A DNA stretch of 34,209 bases from Hohaiivirga sp031547465. Lineage in GTDB: Bacteria > Pseudomonadota > Alphaproteobacteria > Rhizobiales > Beijerinckiaceae. The stretch lies in NCBI GenBank assembly GCA_031547465.1, contig JAVBRX010000087.1:1-34209 (forward strand), written 5' to 3'. The notes below the pieces were generated by a model that was given only the letters and a program-made list of their open reading frames with translations, had not been told where the DNA came from and searched no databases. How positions within the stretch are numbered: position 1 is the first letter of the stretch; each line of letters starts with the position of its first letter. The translations under genes and the position numbers were made by a program. Of the stretch, positions 7,689 to 16,152 are shown in pieces.

Positions 7689-8420
7689 ATGCGGTTCGAA
7701 ATGCCTCTGATCGAGGGTCGCCTTATCCAGCGCTACAAACGCTTTCTGGCCGATATCGCCTTGCCAGACGGCTCTATCGTCACCGCGCATTGTGCCAATC
7801 CCGGCGCGATGCTCGGATTGAAGGAGCCAGGCAGCCGCGTCTTGCTGTCGCGCTCCGGCAATCCTGCCCGAAAGCTGGCATTCGATTGGGAATTCGTCGA
7901 GGCCGCGCCGGGCGGCGTTTTACAATGGATCGGCATCAACACGATGCGTCCTAACAAACTGGTGGCCGAAGCGTTGCGGGAAAAGCGCATTCCAGCCCTT
8001 ACCGGATATGGGACGATCCGAGCGGAAGTGAAATATGGTGCGGCCAGCAGGGTCGATTTTCTTCTGACCGAACCGGGCGAGCCGCCCTGTTATCTCGAAA
8101 TCAAGAATTGTCACCTGATGCGCGAGGCCGGACTGGCGGAGTTCCCTGATTGCGTTGCTGCCCGCAGTGCCCGGCACATGCAAGAACTGGCGGCGATGAA
8201 ACGGACCGGTGCGCGCGCCGTCATCCTCTATGTGGTGCAGATGCGGGCCGAGCGCTTCGATATCGCTCGCGATATCGACCCCGCCTGCGACCGGGCGTTT
8301 CGGGACGGACTCGCTGCGGGCGTGGAGGCGTTCGCTTTCACCTGTCGCATCTCGGGGAGTGAAATCGTGCTGGACAGAGAAATTCCGGTCATTACGCCGG
8401 CGGCTGCTTCTCGTAAATGA
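7689..8420 (+). CDS. sfsA: SfsA family protein
   Basis: The 243-residue product has the length and conserved core of SfsA, named in E. coli for stimulating sugar (maltose) fermentation genes and carrying an OB-fold plus a nuclease-like domain. Visible signatures include AHCANPGAMLGL near residues 34-45, EVKYGAASRVDFLL near 115-128, YLEIKNCHL, and AVILYVVQMRAERF. The frame is open back to 7542, but ATG 7689 has GAAGG 5 nt upstream (7679-7683) and begins the conserved MRFEMPLIEGRLIQRYKRFL start, so I chose it. Its 3' end overlaps the convergent FkbM gene by 29 bp. Placement near map is common in alphaproteobacteria. Confidence 0.92.
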   Translation: MRFEMPLIEGRLIQRYKRFLADIALPDGSIVTAHCANPGAMLGLKEPGSRVLLSRSGNPARKLAFDWEFVEAAPGGVLQWIGINTMRPNKLVAEALREKRIPALTGYGTIRAEVKYGAASRVDFLLTEPGEPPCYLEIKNCHLMREAGLAEFPDCVAARSARHMQELAAMKRTGARAVILYVVQMRAERFDIARDIDPACDRAFRDGLAAGVEAFAFTCRISGSEIVLDREIPVITPAAASRK

Positions 8421-9240
8421 GATTGAGGCGCGTCTGCCTGATACGGCGATAACCGTTCTGTTCGAGCAGGGCGGGGATGTCGGTCTGCCATTGCTGGGCG
8501 CCATTGCCGAGGATCAGCAGGGCGGGGTGTGTTTTTGGCGATGCATCGCGAAAGAACGGCGACAGTATCAGGTCTTCCGCGCCTTCGACATCGAGTTTCA
8601 TGGCATCGATTCGGGACAGGTTTTCCTGTCGCAGAAGGTCGAGCAGCGTCACGGCGGGCACGCGCATCGACTGTCCCTGATTGGAGCAGACGATTTTGAC
8701 GCTCGATTCACCGCGGTTTTTCGCATCGACGAACAGCGTCAGTTCGCCGGTCTTGTCGGCTACGGCGCAGCAGACGGCCTTGATGCAGCCGAAAGGATTC
8801 TGTCTGATGTTGTAGATCAGGCGGTCGAAAATCTCCGGCAGAGGCTCAACGGCGAGTATCCGCGCCTGTCCGCAAGCCTTGGCGGCGAGGAACAGGGAAT
8901 ATGCACCGACATTTGCGCCGACATCTACGAAAACGAATTCCTTCCCGGGATCGCTGGCAAGGGCGCGTCGCTCCAGATCCTCCAGTTCGCCGGCATCGAA
9001 ATATTGCGGCGTGAACAGAATGCGTTTCTCGCAGATATTGTCATAGGGATGGATGCGCATTTTCGCGCCGAGACGCTCCACGTCCAGCGGTGTGTTATGC
9101 TGAAACGATAGTATCAGCCGTCTCAGAATATAGGCGACCCGGCGTCCGAACCAGGTGTCCGGCATAGCGCGTGTCGCGTCGATCAGACGCTGCGTCGTTC
9201 TTGACGGAACGAATGTTCCGTAAGCGGGGAAATCTGTCAT
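8392..9240 (-). CDS. FkbM family SAM-dependent methyltransferase
   Basis: The 282-residue protein has the SAM-binding core typical of Methyltransf_21/FkbM: FVFVDVGANVGAYSLFLAAK at about residues 102-121, then ILAVEPLPEIFDRL (motif with the acidic ribose-binding residue), and MKLDVEGAEDLIL near 214-226. FkbM-like enzymes O-methylate sugars or small molecules, and in bacteria often lie in polysaccharide or lipid loci. The substrate here cannot be told. The gene stands alone on the minus strand. Its last 29 bp overlap the end of sfsA in a convergent arrangement. The ribosome-binding site before ATG 9240 is weak. Confidence 0.88.
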   Translation of the reverse strand: MTDFPAYGTFVPSRTTQRLIDATRAMPDTWFGRRVAYILRRLILSFQHNTPLDVERLGAKMRIHPYDNICEKRILFTPQYFDAGELEDLERRALASDPGKEFVFVDVGANVGAYSLFLAAKACGQARILAVEPLPEIFDRLIYNIRQNPFGCIKAVCCAVADKTGELTLFVDAKNRGESSVKIVCSNQGQSMRVPAVTLLDLLRQENLSRIDAMKLDVEGAEDLILSPFFRDASPKTHPALLILGNGAQQWQTDIPALLEQNGYRRIRQTRLNLIYEKQPPA

Positions 9241-9571
9241 GCGCCATTCTGTTTGTTAGCCGCTCCCTGCCGAGCGGCAGACCGACAATGCGGTTAATGC
9301 GGTCCGTATCTTCTCATAGGACGAGGCGCGGCTGGACCGCAAGTGCGGCACAATGCATGGGGGTAAAAATATCGTCTGGCAGATAAATCAGTGGGTTTGC
9401 TATGCCTATTTCCCGCTGAGGCGGGAGCAAAGAAGGCACATCCGTTGCCCCGGTTTTGGGATAATTGCTTGCCAGCAGGTGGCAAACTTGCGTATCAGGG
9501 AGCAGCGTTCGCTCGCCTTTCAAAAAGGTTTTCCAAACCTCTGAACCGAAGCCATCATCTGAAACGAAGCC
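9241..9571. other. Divergent intergenic region with hairpins and short direct repeats, no convincing gene
   Basis: These 331 bp separate the FkbM gene from map. Visible structures are GCCGCTC/GAGCGGC (9259-9265 with 9272-9278), two copies of AATGCGGT 9 bp apart (9287 and 9296), and TCCCGC-TGAG-GCGGGA at 9411-9426. A 69-codon minus-strand frame (9314-9523) has no recognisable motif. Both flanking promoters probably lie here, but I see no clear -35/-10 pair. Confidence 0.5.
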
Positions 9572-10369
9572 ATGTCCGACAGAAGCTCAGAAGTCATTAG
9601 GCTGCACGGCCCCGAAGCATTCGAGGGAATGCGCAAGGCGGGACGCTTGACGGCGGAGGCGCTCGATCTCCTAGTCGATCACGTCGCGCCCGGGGTTGCA
9701 ACCGATACCCTCGATAAATTGATCGTCGAGTTCGCCCGTGACCATGGCGCCTATTCGGCGACGCTCGGCTACAAGGGCTATACGAAGTCGATCTGCACCT
9801 CGATCAACCATGTCGTCTGCCACGGCATCCCGAACGAGAAGCCTCTGCGCGAAGGCGATATCGTCAATATTGACGTGACACTGATTCTTGACGGCTGGTA
9901 CGGTGATTCCAGCCGGATGTATTATGTCGGTGAAGTTCCGCGCAAAGCCTCGCGACTGTGCGAGGTAACGTATGACGCCATGATGCGCGGCATTGAGGCC
10001 GTGAAGCCCGGCACCACCACCAACGACATCGGTCGCGCCATCCAGACATTGGCCGAAAGCGAGCGCTATTCCGTGGTGCGCGATTTCTGCGGCCACGGGT
10101 TGGGTCGGGTGTTTCACGACGCGCCGACGATTCTGCATTATGTCGAGCCGAATTATCAGGTGCTGCTGAAACCGGGAATGTTGTTTACCGTCGAACCGAT
10201 GATCAACCTCGGTCGCCACGATGTGAAGATCCTGAGCGACGGTTGGACGGCAGTGACGCGCGACCGGTCGCTTTAGGCGCAGTTCGAGCAATCCGTCGGC
10301 GTCACGGAAACCGGTGTCGAAATCTTCACCCTGTCGCCGAAAGGGTATCACAAGCCGCCCTACCGCTAA
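9572..10369 (+). pseudogene. map: Type I methionine aminopeptidase gene interrupted by an in-frame amber codon
   Basis: The frame encodes MetAP, which removes the initiator methionine from new proteins. Four of the five dinuclear-metal ligands are present: Asp101 (NIDVT), Asp112 (GDSSR), His175 (CGHG) and Glu208 (TVEPMI), with catalytic-site His84 (CHGIPNE). These match E. coli residues 97, 108, 171, 204 and 79. A TAG at 10274-10276 (codon 235) stops translation after TRDRSL. Reading on in the same frame gives AQFEQSVGVTETGVEIF and so on to TAA at 10367-10369, exactly the expected C-terminus, where the family has Ser or Thr at codon 235. The fifth ligand, Glu239 (E. coli Glu235), lies after the stop. 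The 234-residue product should therefore be inactive unless the codon is read through or the base is a sequencing error. Confidence 0.85.
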
Positions 10370-10385
10370 CGGTGGAAGCCCGACG

Positions 10386-11075
10386 ATGGAGAAGGATCGG
10401 GAAACGCCCCATTATCACGGCCATCGCGAACGTCTGCGTCAGCGGTTCCGCGATGCTGGCGGTGCCGGACTTGCTGATTACGAGTTGCTCGAACTTCTGC
10501 TCTGCCGTTCGATTCCGCGGCAGGACGTGAAGCCCCTCGCCAAGGATCTCATCAGGCGGTTCGGCTCATTCCCGGAAGTGCTGGCGGCCCCTGCCGGTTT
10601 GCTGCGGGAGGTTTCCGGTATCGGCGAGCAGGCCGCTCTTGATCTGAAGATCGTTGAAGAAACGGCCAGACGTTTCGCCAAGGGCGCGGTTTCCAGACGC
10701 GATGTCCTGTCATCGTGGAGCGCCGTCGTCGATTACTGCCGCGCCAGTATGGCGTTCGCCGACAAGGAACAGTTCCGCATCCTGTTTCTCGACAACCGGA
10801 ACGCCCTGATTGCTGATGAGGTACAGCAGACAGGCACTGTCAACCACACTCCCGTCTATCCGCGCGAGGTCATCAAACGCGCCCTGGAGCTTGCCGCCAC
10901 TGCCATCGTTCTGGTGCATAACCACCCCTCCGGCGATCCGGCTCCATCGCAGGCCGATATTACCTTGACAAAAAGCATAGCCGCTATCGCCGCCCCCCTC
11001 GGCATCGTTTTGCATGACCATTTGATCGTCGGACGCGACGGTTGCGCGAGTTTGAAGAGTTTGGGGCTGTTTTGA
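10386..11075 (+). CDS. radC: RadC family JAB/MPN domain protein
   Basis: The 229-residue protein has the two parts of RadC: a helix-hairpin-helix region (LLREVSGIGEQAALDLK near residues 75-90) and a C-terminal JAMM-type metalloprotease-like fold, with HNHPSGDPAPSQAD near residues 178-191 carrying the His-x-His...Asp zinc motif. RadC was once thought a DNA-repair protein, but its function is uncertain. The frame is open back to 10314 inside the end of map. I chose ATG 10386, where the conserved HYHGHRERLRQRF sequence begins shortly after. It lies 16 bp after the original TAA of map, so the two genes are probably co-transcribed. Confidence 0.92.
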   Translation: MEKDRETPHYHGHRERLRQRFRDAGGAGLADYELLELLLCRSIPRQDVKPLAKDLIRRFGSFPEVLAAPAGLLREVSGIGEQAALDLKIVEETARRFAKGAVSRRDVLSSWSAVVDYCRASMAFADKEQFRILFLDNRNALIADEVQQTGTVNHTPVYPREVIKRALELAATAIVLVHNHPSGDPAPSQADITLTKSIAAIAAPLGIVLHDHLIVGRDGCASLKSLGLF

Positions 11076-11114
11076 GGGCTGGAGCGCCTGTCCCATAATG
11101 CGCGGCAAGTCTGC

Positions 11115-11822
11115 TTATCTAGTTAACTTCTTATATAGCCGCCGCCAGTAAAGCAGCGCCTCGGCCCTTTCCTCCCTCGCCAACGCCACATCCATCACCT
11201 CACCGATGATGAGGTGATGCGAGGTGAAGAGGCGGGCTTCCAGAAGAGTGCAGTCGAAGGCGGTGAGTGCCGTGGCAAGGCGGGGAGTGCCGGTGGGCCA
11301 TGTGACCCAGGCCCCGTGCGCGAAGCGGTGTTGTGCGTCTCTGCCGCTGGCGAATGCCTCGGCCAACGTTTTATCCTTTCCTGCTAATGTATTGACCGAG
11401 AAGCGTTTGTTGGCGAGGAGCGCCTGCGCGGTTCTTCCCGAGGCGTTGGCGCAGACGAGGAGGGTCGGTGGGGTGTCGGCGACGGCGGTTACGGCGGTGG
11501 CGGTGAACCCGGCCCGGCCTGCGGGGCCGTCGGTGACGATGATATGCACGGCGGAGACGACACGGCTCATGCCTTCGCGAAACAAGGCGCTCGGCGGCGC
11601 GGAAAAACCGGCTTGAGGCTTTTTGCTGTGCGTCCCATCGTCCTCTGAGGCGTTCTCCGCTGTAGCGGGTTTTTCCTGCGGGGGGTGTCCGAAAAGATCT
11701 TTGCCAGAAGGGTTCCCGCCGTTTTGTGCGGTATCGACAGAGGAAACAAAGCCAGATTGCTCGGGAGTGGATTCAGGTTTTTCATCAGTGCCGTTCCTGC
11801 CACCTATTGATGAGACGCGCAT
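11115..11822 (-). CDS. Flavin reductase-like domain protein with a long N-terminal extension
   Basis: About residues 75-235 form a flavin reductase-like (FMN-binding split barrel) domain: FREGMSRVVSAVHIIVTDG, GFTATAVTAVADTPPTLLVC, then KRFSVNTLAG and a late SHHLIIGEVMDV, as in HpaC/RutF-type NAD(P)H:flavin reductases that feed reduced flavin to a monooxygenase. The first 70 or so residues are hydrophilic, low-complexity and not part of the usual fold. The frame extends to 11921, but ATG 11822 has a strong GGGGGGAAG upstream, so I prefer it. No partner monooxygenase is in the window. It is convergent with radC and divergent from the liv operon. Confidence 0.82.
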   Translation of the reverse strand: MRVSSIGGRNGTDEKPESTPEQSGFVSSVDTAQNGGNPSGKDLFGHPPQEKPATAENASEDDGTHSKKPQAGFSAPPSALFREGMSRVVSAVHIIVTDGPAGRAGFTATAVTAVADTPPTLLVCANASGRTAQALLANKRFSVNTLAGKDKTLAEAFASGRDAQHRFAHGAWVTWPTGTPRLATALTAFDCTLLEARLFTSHHLIIGEVMDVALAREERAEALLYWRRLYKKLTR

Positions 11823-12032
11823 TCCACTTCCCCCCTTTGTCCGGCAACGCTTCGCTCCATATCTTTGCAAAGCAAGTTCTTGGTCAGCTTTTTGGCCGAG
11901 GATCAGTGCAAAACCAAGCATACTCAGCCATAATCCAGAAGGGAAATATAATTGCTATCGAACGGAAGACAATAATTCAATTCATGGAATACGAGCAGAG
12001 ATAAATGCAACCTTAAATAATAGAGGCAGGTT
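11823..12032. promoter_or_regulatory. Upstream region of the liv operon with a TATAAT element
   Basis: This 210-bp divergent region holds a perfect TATAAT at 11947-11952 about 80 bp before the livH start, but no matching -35 at the expected distance. The stretch 11930-12030 is clearly more AT-rich than its surroundings. A promoter for livH is plausible but not shown. Confidence 0.35.
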
Positions 12033-12950
12033 GTGGAAATATTCGTACAGCAACTTATCAATGGCCTCACATTGGGGTCGATTTACGGGTTGATAGCTAT
12101 CGGTTATACGATGGTATTCGGGATTATCGGCATGGTGAACTTCGCTCATGGCGATATCTTCATGCTGAGCGCATTCTTTGCGCTGATGACATTCCTGCTT
12201 CTCACGGCTTGGTTCGGCATTGCCTCGGTATTTGTGGCGCTGCTCATCGTTCTTGTCGTCGCTATGTTGCTCACGGCACTTTGGGGCTGGGCAGTGGAGC
12301 GGATCGCTTACCGCCCGTTGCGGGGTTCTTTCCGTCTTGCGCCGCTGATCTCGGCCATCGGTGTGTCTATCTTCCTGTCGAATTTCGTGCAGGTGGCGCA
12401 GGGTGCGCGCAACAAGCCGACGCCGCCAATTTCGTTCGATGTCATCGTCCTGTTTGAGCGCAACGGTTATGAAGTAACGCTGTCGTACAAGCAGGTCGGC
12501 ATCATGGTCGTCACCGCCGTGCTGCTGGCGCTGTTCTGGTATGTGGTGAAGAAGACGCCGCTCGGGCGGGCGCAACGTGCCTGCGAGCAGGATCGCAAGA
12601 TGGCGGCGCTGCTCGGTGTCAATGTCGACCGCACGATTTCGCTGACCTTCGTTCTCGGCGCGGCGCTCGCGGCGGTGGCGGGTACCATGTATCTGCTGCA
12701 TTACGGCGTCGTCGGTTTCAACGACGGGTTCGTGCCCGGCATCAAGGCGTTCACGGCGGCGGTCCTCGGCGGTATCGGCTCATTGCCCGGCGCGGTCCTC
12801 GGCGGGCTGATCATCGGTCTGATCGAGGTTCTGTGGTCGGCCTACTTCTCCATCGCCTACAAGGACGTCGCTGCGTTCCTCATCCTCATTATCGTGCTGA
12901 TCTTCATGCCGTCCGGCCTTCTGGGTCGCCCGGACGTGGAAAAGGTCTGA
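12033..12950 (+). CDS. livH: Branched-chain amino-acid ABC transporter permease LivH
   Basis: The 305-residue inner-membrane protein is one of the two channel subunits of the high-affinity Leu/Ile/Val importer family, which also takes other amino acids and amides. It starts with the family sequence EIFVQQLINGLTLGSIYGLIAIGYTMVFGI. Later hallmarks are GMVNFAHGDIFML near residues 33-45, RAQRACEQDRKMAALLGVNVD near 177-197, and AVLGGIGSLPGAVLGGLIIGL near 242-262. It is almost entirely hydrophobic with about eight membrane spans. The start is GTG 12033 with AGGCAGG nearby. livM follows after 15 bp. Confidence 0.95.
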   Translation: MEIFVQQLINGLTLGSIYGLIAIGYTMVFGIIGMVNFAHGDIFMLSAFFALMTFLLLTAWFGIASVFVALLIVLVVAMLLTALWGWAVERIAYRPLRGSFRLAPLISAIGVSIFLSNFVQVAQGARNKPTPPISFDVIVLFERNGYEVTLSYKQVGIMVVTAVLLALFWYVVKKTPLGRAQRACEQDRKMAALLGVNVDRTISLTFVLGAALAAVAGTMYLLHYGVVGFNDGFVPGIKAFTAAVLGGIGSLPGAVLGGLIIGLIEVLWSAYFSIAYKDVAAFLILIIVLIFMPSGLLGRPDVEKV

Positions 12951-12965
12951 GGGAGAGCCGCTTCA

Positions 12966-14525
12966 ATGAGTTCCGCCACCGTCATCGCTTCCGCCTCCGC
13001 AACCGCAAGCCGTACTCTCACCGGTCCCATTGTCGCGGCTTTACGCGATGCCGCCGTTATGACACTGGTGACGCTCGGCCTGTCGATCCCGCTCGTTGCC
13101 TTCCGCACCGAACAGATCGGCTCCGAACTGTTTCTGCAATCGCGCTGGTTCCTGGCTTTAATCCTGTGCCTCACCGTGTTCGTCGGGCGCTTCCTGTTCA
13201 ACATGAGCGCCGGATGGCGCGCCCGAACGCTCATCGTTCTGGCAACTATAACGTTTGTTCCATGCGTGGTGCTACTCGGTCTCGATCTCGTGACCGGCGT
13301 GGCGCGCTCGGAACAGATGACGACCCTGCTTCGCTCAGCAGTTTTCGCCGATCTCTTCCTCTATGCGCTGGCTTATCTTGTTTCCGGGCCGTCTCATGAA
13401 ACGCCGCTGCAACGGCGGATCGGCGAAGTGCGCGAAAAGTTCAATCCCTTTGCCACGCCGCTATTTCTCGGTCTTGCGTTTGCTTTTCCGGTGATCGTCG
13501 TTCTCGGTCAGGGCGGCCTGTCGGAATCGCGTTACTGGATCGACCTCGGCATTCTCATCCTCACCTATGTTATGCTCGGCTGGGGGTTGAATATCGTTGT
13601 CGGCCTCGCCGGGCTGCTCGACCTCGGTTACGTGGCGTTCTATGCCGTCGGCGCTTATGCGTATGCGCTGCTGTCTACCACCTTTGGCCTGTCGTTCTGG
13701 CTCTGTCTGCCGCTGGCCGGGCTGCTTGCGGCATTCTGGGGCATTCTGCTCGGGTTTCCGGTGCTGCGGCTGCGGGGCGATTATCTCGCCATTGTCACGC
13801 TCGCTTTCGGCGAGATCATCCGTCTCGTGCTGTTGAACTGGCAGGAGTTTTCCGGTGGTTCGGCGGGCATTTCCTCGATTCCACGCGTCACTTTCTTCGG
13901 CATTCCGTTCAATAACGGCGAGGGCGGGTTCGCGCAACTGTTCGGCCTAGATTTCAATGCCATGCACCGGGTGGTGTTCCTCTATTACCTCATCCTGGTG
14001 CTGGCGCTCGTTACCGCCTTCGTGACGATCCGTCTGCGGCGGCTGCCCATCGGTCGTGCCTGGGAGGCCTTGCGCGAGGATGAGATTGCTTGCCAGGCGC
14101 TCGGTATCAATACCACCAACACCAAGCTGACGGCATTCGCGCTCGGGGCGATGTTCGCCGGATTTGCCGGTTCGTTCTTCGCCGTGCGGCAGGGTTTTGT
14201 GTCGCCTGAGAGCTTCAACTTCATGGAATCGTTCATCATTCTCGCCATCGTCGTTCTCGGCGGCATGGGGTCGCAGATCGGTGTCGCCCTTGGCGCGGTG
14301 GTGATCGTTGCTGCGCCGGAGCTGCTGCGTCAGGTCTCCTTCGTCAAGGACATGCTCGGCGGCAGTTTCGACCCGAGCGAATACCGCCTGTTGCTGTTCG
14401 GGGCCGGAATGGTGGCGGTAATGATCTGGCGTCCGCGCGGTCTTGTCTCCAGCCGTGAACCGACAATCGTCTTCAAGCGGAAGAAGACGATTTCCGGCGC
14501 TCTCGTCAAGGAAGGACACGGTTGA
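12966..14525 (+). CDS. livM: Branched-chain amino-acid ABC transporter permease LivM, N-terminally extended
   Basis: The 519-residue membrane protein pairs with LivH to form the channel. The conserved part starts at about residue 185 (LILTYVMLGWGLNIVVGLAGLLDLGYVAFYAVGAY) and includes RAWEALREDEIACQALGIN near 363-381 (the EAA-like loop contacting the ATPases) and VLGGMGSQIG near 427-436. The first 150 or so residues add several extra hydrophobic segments and make it about 95 residues longer than the E. coli protein (425). Such extensions are frequent in alphaproteobacterial LivM. The ribosome-binding site GGGAG lies before ATG 12966. Its stop overlaps the livG start (TGATG at 14523-14527). Confidence 0.93.
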   Translation: MSSATVIASASATASRTLTGPIVAALRDAAVMTLVTLGLSIPLVAFRTEQIGSELFLQSRWFLALILCLTVFVGRFLFNMSAGWRARTLIVLATITFVPCVVLLGLDLVTGVARSEQMTTLLRSAVFADLFLYALAYLVSGPSHETPLQRRIGEVREKFNPFATPLFLGLAFAFPVIVVLGQGGLSESRYWIDLGILILTYVMLGWGLNIVVGLAGLLDLGYVAFYAVGAYAYALLSTTFGLSFWLCLPLAGLLAAFWGILLGFPVLRLRGDYLAIVTLAFGEIIRLVLLNWQEFSGGSAGISSIPRVTFFGIPFNNGEGGFAQLFGLDFNAMHRVVFLYYLILVLALVTAFVTIRLRRLPIGRAWEALREDEIACQALGINTTNTKLTAFALGAMFAGFAGSFFAVRQGFVSPESFNFMESFIILAIVVLGGMGSQIGVALGAVVIVAAPELLRQVSFVKDMLGGSFDPSEYRLLLFGAGMVAVMIWRPRGLVSSREPTIVFKRKKTISGALVKEGHG

Positions 14526-15361
14526 TGTCGAACTGGAGCACTGACCCTTTACTGCGCATCGATCATCTGACGATGCGCTTCGGCGGTCTCACCGCCGTGG
14601 ACGATCTGTCGTTCGAGGCTGGAAAGGGTGAGATCACCGCCCTGATCGGCCCTAACGGCGCGGGCAAGACCACTGTGTTCAACTGCATCACCGGTTTTTA
14701 TAAGCCGACCAGCGGCATGTTGACCATGCGCCGGGGTGACGGAAAGGCGTTTTACCTCGAACGCCTTCCCAGTTACCAGATCTTGGCCAGCGCCCACATT
14801 GCCCGCACGTTCCAGAATATCCGTCTGTTCTCCGGCATGACGGTACTGGAAAACCTGCTGATCGCCCAGCATAACCGGCTGATGGTGGCATCTGGCTATA
14901 CGATCATGGGTCTGTTTGGTTTCGGCAGCTACCGGCTTCATGAGGCGGCGGCAATCGACAAGGCCCGGTACTGGCTGGAGAAAACCGGATTAATCGACCG
15001 CGCCGACGATGCGGCGGGCGATCTGCCTTACGGGGCGCAGCGGCGGCTGGAAATCGCCCGCGCCATGTGCGCCGGGCCGGAACTCCTGTGCCTCGACGAA
15101 CCCGCCGCGGGGCTGAACCCGAAGGAAAGCTCGGAACTGAACGAGTTGTTATTGTCGATCCGTGCCGAAGAGGGGATCGCAATCCTGCTCATCGAACATG
15201 ACATGTCGGTGGTGATGGAAATTTCTGATCACATCGTCGTGCTGGATTACGGCGTCAAGATCGCCGATGGCGCGCCAGCGGCGGTGCAGCAGGATCCGCG
15301 CGTTGTCAGCGCCTATCTCGGTGACGGCGACGGAGTTCCGACTAGCGTGGCAGGGCGCTGA
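14525..15361 (+). CDS. livG: Branched-chain amino-acid ABC transporter ATP-binding protein LivG
   Basis: The 278-residue ATPase has the complete nucleotide-binding set: Walker A GPNGAGKTTVFN near residues 38-49, a Q-loop region ARTFQNIRLFSGMTVLENL, the signature LPYGAQRRLEIARAM, Walker B LLCLDEPAAGLNP, and the switch histidine in LLIEHDMSVVM. The insertion between Walker A and signature and the C-terminal ALVVxxYLG-like end (RVVSAYLGDGD) are typical of LivG rather than LivF. An earlier TTG (14522) is possible, but ATG 14525 is better placed after AAGGAAGGA. It works with LivF as the heterodimeric motor. Confidence 0.95.
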   Translation: MSNWSTDPLLRIDHLTMRFGGLTAVDDLSFEAGKGEITALIGPNGAGKTTVFNCITGFYKPTSGMLTMRRGDGKAFYLERLPSYQILASAHIARTFQNIRLFSGMTVLENLLIAQHNRLMVASGYTIMGLFGFGSYRLHEAAAIDKARYWLEKTGLIDRADDAAGDLPYGAQRRLEIARAMCAGPELLCLDEPAAGLNPKESSELNELLLSIRAEEGIAILLIEHDMSVVMEISDHIVVLDYGVKIADGAPAAVQQDPRVVSAYLGDGDGVPTSVAGR

Positions 15362-15366
15362 TAAAC

Positions 15367-16152
15367 ATGGATGCAAGCATGATTTTGACCCCCGTTTCCA
15401 CCGCGCAGGCTGTGCCGGTCGCGTCAAGCAATGCGCCGCTGCTATCGATCCGCGACGTCAAGACCTTTTACGGCAACATCTGTGCGTTACGTGGCGTGTC
15501 GATCGACGTTTTTCCCGGCGAGATCGTTGCCCTGATCGGCGCTAACGGGGCCGGAAAATCGACGTTGATGATGACGATTTTCGGTTCTCCCCAGGCGCGG
15601 GAAGGCGAGATACTATTCGATGGCCGCGATATCGCCAGATTGCCGCCGCACGAGATCGCCCGTCTCTCCATCGCCCAGTCGCCGGAAGGCCGCAGGATCT
15701 TTCCGCGCATGAGCGTGTATGAAAACCTGCAAATGGGCGCGACCTGCATCGGGCCGAAATCTTTCACGCAGGATCTGGAGCGGATTTTTGTAATTTTTCC
15801 GCGTCTCAAGGAGCGGATGCATCAGCGCGGCGGCACACTCTCCGGCGGCGAGCAGCAGATGCTGGCCATTGCCCGCGCCCTGATGAGCCGCCCGAAACTG
15901 CTGCTGCTCGATGAGCCGTCCCTCGGCCTCGCTCCCCTCGTCGTCAAGCAGATCTTCGACGTGGTGCGCGATCTCAACCGGCAGGAGGGTATGACGGTGT
16001 TTCTGGTCGAGCAGAATGCCTTTCATGCCCTGAAGCTGGCGCACCATGCACATGTGCTCGTCAACGGGGCGGTGACGTTGTCCGGCACGGGGGCGGAACT
16101 CCTCGCCAATCCGGACGTGCGTGCCGCATATCTCGAAGGAGGAAAACGCTGA
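15367..16152 (+). CDS. livF: Branched-chain amino-acid ABC transporter ATP-binding protein LivF
   Basis: The 261-residue ATPase has Walker A GANGAGKSTLMM near residues 58-69, Q-loop IAQSPEGRRIFPRMSVYENL, which is the distinctive LivF form, signature LSGGEQQMLAIARALM, Walker B LLLLDEPSLGLAP and the switch region FLVEQNAFHAL. The first 20 or so residues (before LLSIRDVKTFYGN) are an unconserved extension, and Met5 at 15379 is a possible alternative start. The gene follows livG by 5 bp and overlaps the next start by 1 nt (TGATG), so it is part of one transcript. Confidence 0.95.
   Translation: MDASMILTPVSTAQAVPVASSNAPLLSIRDVKTFYGNICALRGVSIDVFPGEIVALIGANGAGKSTLMMTIFGSPQAREGEILFDGRDIARLPPHEIARLSIAQSPEGRRIFPRMSVYENLQMGATCIGPKSFTQDLERIFVIFPRLKERMHQRGGTLSGGEQQMLAIARALMSRPKLLLLDEPSLGLAPLVVKQIFDVVRDLNRQEGMTVFLVEQNAFHALKLAHHAHVLVNGAVTLSGTGAELLANPDVRAAYLEGGKR

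Noticed and set aside
9314..9523. 69-residue minus-strand ORF in the FkbM-map intergenic region
   Set aside because: No ribosome-binding site, no known motif, and composition does not differ from non-coding DNA.
11982..12701. 239-residue minus-strand ORF opposite livH
   Set aside because: His/Arg/Gln-rich shadow of a membrane-protein gene, without motif.
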